A stretch of DNA of 7,012 nt from the NCBI GenBank assembly GCA_937920575.1, contig CAKZSF010000228.1, positions 1-7,012 of the forward strand, in the 5' to 3' direction. Below the pieces are notes generated by a model. That model worked only from the letters and a program-made list of their open reading frames with translations, did not search any database and had not been told where the DNA came from. The translations under genes were made by a program, and so were the position numbers. The stretch comes from an uncultured Sphingomonadaceae bacterium (lineage in GTDB: Bacteria > Pseudomonadota > Alphaproteobacteria > Sphingomonadales > Sphingomonadaceae). Within the stretch, counting starts at the first letter, position 1; each line of letters starts with the position of its first letter. Below, piece after piece: positions 6,404 to 7,012 of the stretch.

Positions 6404-6810
6404 CAGCCGGCCACCCGCATTGCGATCAAACCGACATACAGCGCGGTCAGGCCTGCCATCACCGATACAGCGGCATATGTGAGCGCGAGCAGCGGTTGTC
6501 CGCGCTCAATCAAGACCATCATTTCCAGGCTGAAGGCGGAAAAAGTCGTAAACCCGCCCAGCAGGCCAACGCCCAGCATCAACCGCCATGGGTCGGTGTC
6601 GCCGGTCTGCTTGGTCAGCCATCCGAACAGCAAACCCATCAGCAGGGAGCCGACAACATTGACGGCCAGCGTCGCCCATGGAAACGCGGTGATTGTCTGC
6701 GGGCCCAGCCATGCAGTCAGGCCGCGGCCACTTTGATAACGCAATGCAGCGCCCAGTCCGCCGCCAAGCGCGACATAGAGTGTGGCCAAAATAGGGGAAT
6801 GTATGCTCAT
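6403..6810 (-). CDS. crcB: CrcB/Fluc fluoride channel
   Basis: CrcB is an inner-membrane channel that exports fluoride, active as a dual-topology dimer. It has 135 residues from the ATG at 6810, close to the usual 120-130. Four hydrophobic helices are visible. Family marks are GGGLGAALRY near the N-terminus, the FPWATLAVNVVGSLLMGLLF helix with its conserved Asn, and GLLGGFTTFSAFSLEM, the fluoride/sodium-site signature with the phenylalanine and serine residues of the pore. I chose ATG 6810 because AAGG lies 9 bases upstream. An ATG at 6846 would add 12 residues (QHARVALRQHP type) not found in the family and has no ribosome site. It is the first gene of the leftward operon. I see no fluoride (crcB) riboswitch upstream. 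Confidence 0.93.
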   Translation of the reverse strand: MSIHSPILATLYVALGGGLGAALRYQSGRGLTAWLGPQTITAFPWATLAVNVVGSLLMGLLFGWLTKQTGDTDPWRLMLGVGLLGGFTTFSAFSLEMMVLIERGQPLLALTYAAVSVMAGLTALYVGLIAMRVAG

Positions 6811-6819
6811 CGGGTGTTG

Positions 6820-6823
6820 CCTT
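6820..6823 (-). promoter_or_regulatory. ribosome binding site of crcB
   Basis: AAGG on the - strand is 9 bases before the ATG at 6810. It directly follows the downstream arm of the 9-base inverted repeat at 6824-6893, so folding of that repeat could change access to it. Confidence 0.55.
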
Positions 6824-6893
6824 AGCGCCACTCTTGCATGCTGCATAGCGCGAGTTCGGGTTGCTTCATGTCCCGCTTTGAGTTAGTGGCGCT
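6824..6893. repeat. 9-base inverted repeat in the crcB leader
   Basis: AGCGCCACT at 6824-6832 and AGTGGCGCT at 6885-6893 are exact reverse complements separated by 52 bases. Within the spacer CGGG (6857-6860) and CCCG (6872-6875) can pair as well. On the - strand this would form a stem in the crcB 5' leader, ending right at the ribosome site. On the + strand it would close a short structured RNA just ahead of a terminator-like hairpin. The arms are seen directly; function is not known. Confidence 0.6.
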
Positions 6894-6902
6894 GCCAAGA
6901 CA

Positions 6903-6933
6903 GCCGATCTTGCAAAAGATTCGGCCCGTTTTT
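6903..6933 (+). terminator. hairpin followed by five T, terminator-like on the + strand
   Basis: GCCGATCTT (6903-6911) pairs with AAGA-T-TCGGC (6916-6925) around a GCAA loop, with one bulged T. CCG and then TTTTT at 6929-6933 follow. This is a plausible intrinsic terminator for + strand transcription, with the T tract three bases from the stem. No + strand gene is seen upstream in the window, since crcB runs the other way. Read on the - strand the hairpin is followed by TGTCTT, a poor T tract. Confidence 0.45.
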
Positions 6934-6955
6934 CGTTGATTTTGCGGGAAGATGC

Positions 6956-6977
6956 AGCCTGCCTGCGCGCAGGGGCT
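6956..6977. repeat. GC-rich palindrome in the divergent intergenic region
   Basis: CCTGCGCGCAGG at 6962-6973 is a perfect 12-base palindrome. AGCC (6956-6959) and GGCT (6974-6977) extend the pairing across a two-base TG bulge. It could be a hairpin or a protein-binding site for either divergent promoter. I see no recognisable operator family. Confidence 0.4.
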
Positions 6978-6994
6978 TTCCGGTTTTGAAGATT

Positions 6995-7003
6995 GAAAGA
7001 AGG
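6995..7003 (+). promoter_or_regulatory. Shine-Dalgarno-like site for a gene starting beyond the right edge
   Basis: GAAAGAAGG on the + strand ends 9 bases before the window ends, which is the right spacing for a start codon at or just after position 7013. This suggests a + strand gene divergent from crcB, but its coding sequence is not in the window. Confidence 0.4.
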
Positions 7004-7012
7004 TACGTTCGT

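Noticed and set aside
5936..6736. Long + strand open frame of 266 codons opposite the pseudouridine synthase and crcB genes
   Set aside because: It lies antisense across two well-recognised genes, its product resembles no family I know, and long antisense frames are common in GC-rich DNA.
6403..6846. Longer CrcB protein starting at ATG 6846
   Set aside because: The extra 12 residues are unlike the family N-terminus and no ribosome site precedes 6846, while ATG 6810 has AAGG at the right distance.
6811..7012. Fluoride (crcB) riboswitch upstream of crcB
   Set aside because: I looked on the - strand for the conserved riboswitch segments as I know them (the GGCGATGG-like 5' part and the CTGATG...CCTA-like 3' part) and did not find them. 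A covariance search would be decisive.
1..7012. tRNA genes, rRNA, CRISPR arrays, insertion sequences or prophage remnants
   Set aside because: Apart from about 200 bases the window is filled by recognisable protein genes. I saw no T-loop motif, no regularly spaced direct repeats and no transposase or integrase-like frame.

Overview
The window reads as chromosomal DNA of an alphaproteobacterium, most likely a member of the Sphingomonadales (Erythrobacter/Sphingomonas type). Two things point there. An ATP12-family F1-ATPase assembly chaperone is present, a family that in bacteria is essentially alphaproteobacterial. There is also a four-gene MCE transporter operon with the same gene order as linKLMN of Sphingobium. 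The base composition is moderately high in GC, coding density is very high, and no mobile elements, CRISPR arrays, tRNA or rRNA genes are visible. The taxonomic placement is inferred from gene content, not from a search.

Layout: positions 58-3608 on the + strand hold a lipid-type ABC (MCE/Mla) import/export operon. It encodes a permease with a fused N-terminal STAS-like domain, an ATPase, an inner-membrane-anchored MCE substrate-binding protein with a long helical tail, and an auxiliary lipoprotein. Positions 3605-6810 on the - strand hold a compact run of five genes, read right to left: crcB (fluoride channel), an RluA-family pseudouridine synthase, a HAD phosphatase, a small two-helix membrane protein and the ATP12 chaperone. 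Every junction in this run is a stop/start overlap of 1 or 4 bases. The two operons converge and their stop codons overlap on the four bases 3605-3608, so there is no intergenic terminator.

The only real non-coding stretch is 6811-7012, about 200 bases upstream of crcB. It contains a 9-base inverted repeat abutting the crcB ribosome binding site. It also contains a hairpin followed by five T on the + strand, a GC-rich 12-base palindrome, and at the very edge a good Shine-Dalgarno sequence that suggests a divergent + strand gene beginning just outside the window.

Functionally, the left operon is expected to move lipids or other hydrophobic molecules between inner and outer membrane and so set envelope permeability. 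The right operon is a mixed housekeeping set (fluoride export, rRNA modification, phosphate-ester hydrolysis, ATP synthase assembly) that appears to be co-transcribed. I do not see a clearly new system. The points worth a second look are the architecture of the MCE operon and the structured region in front of crcB.
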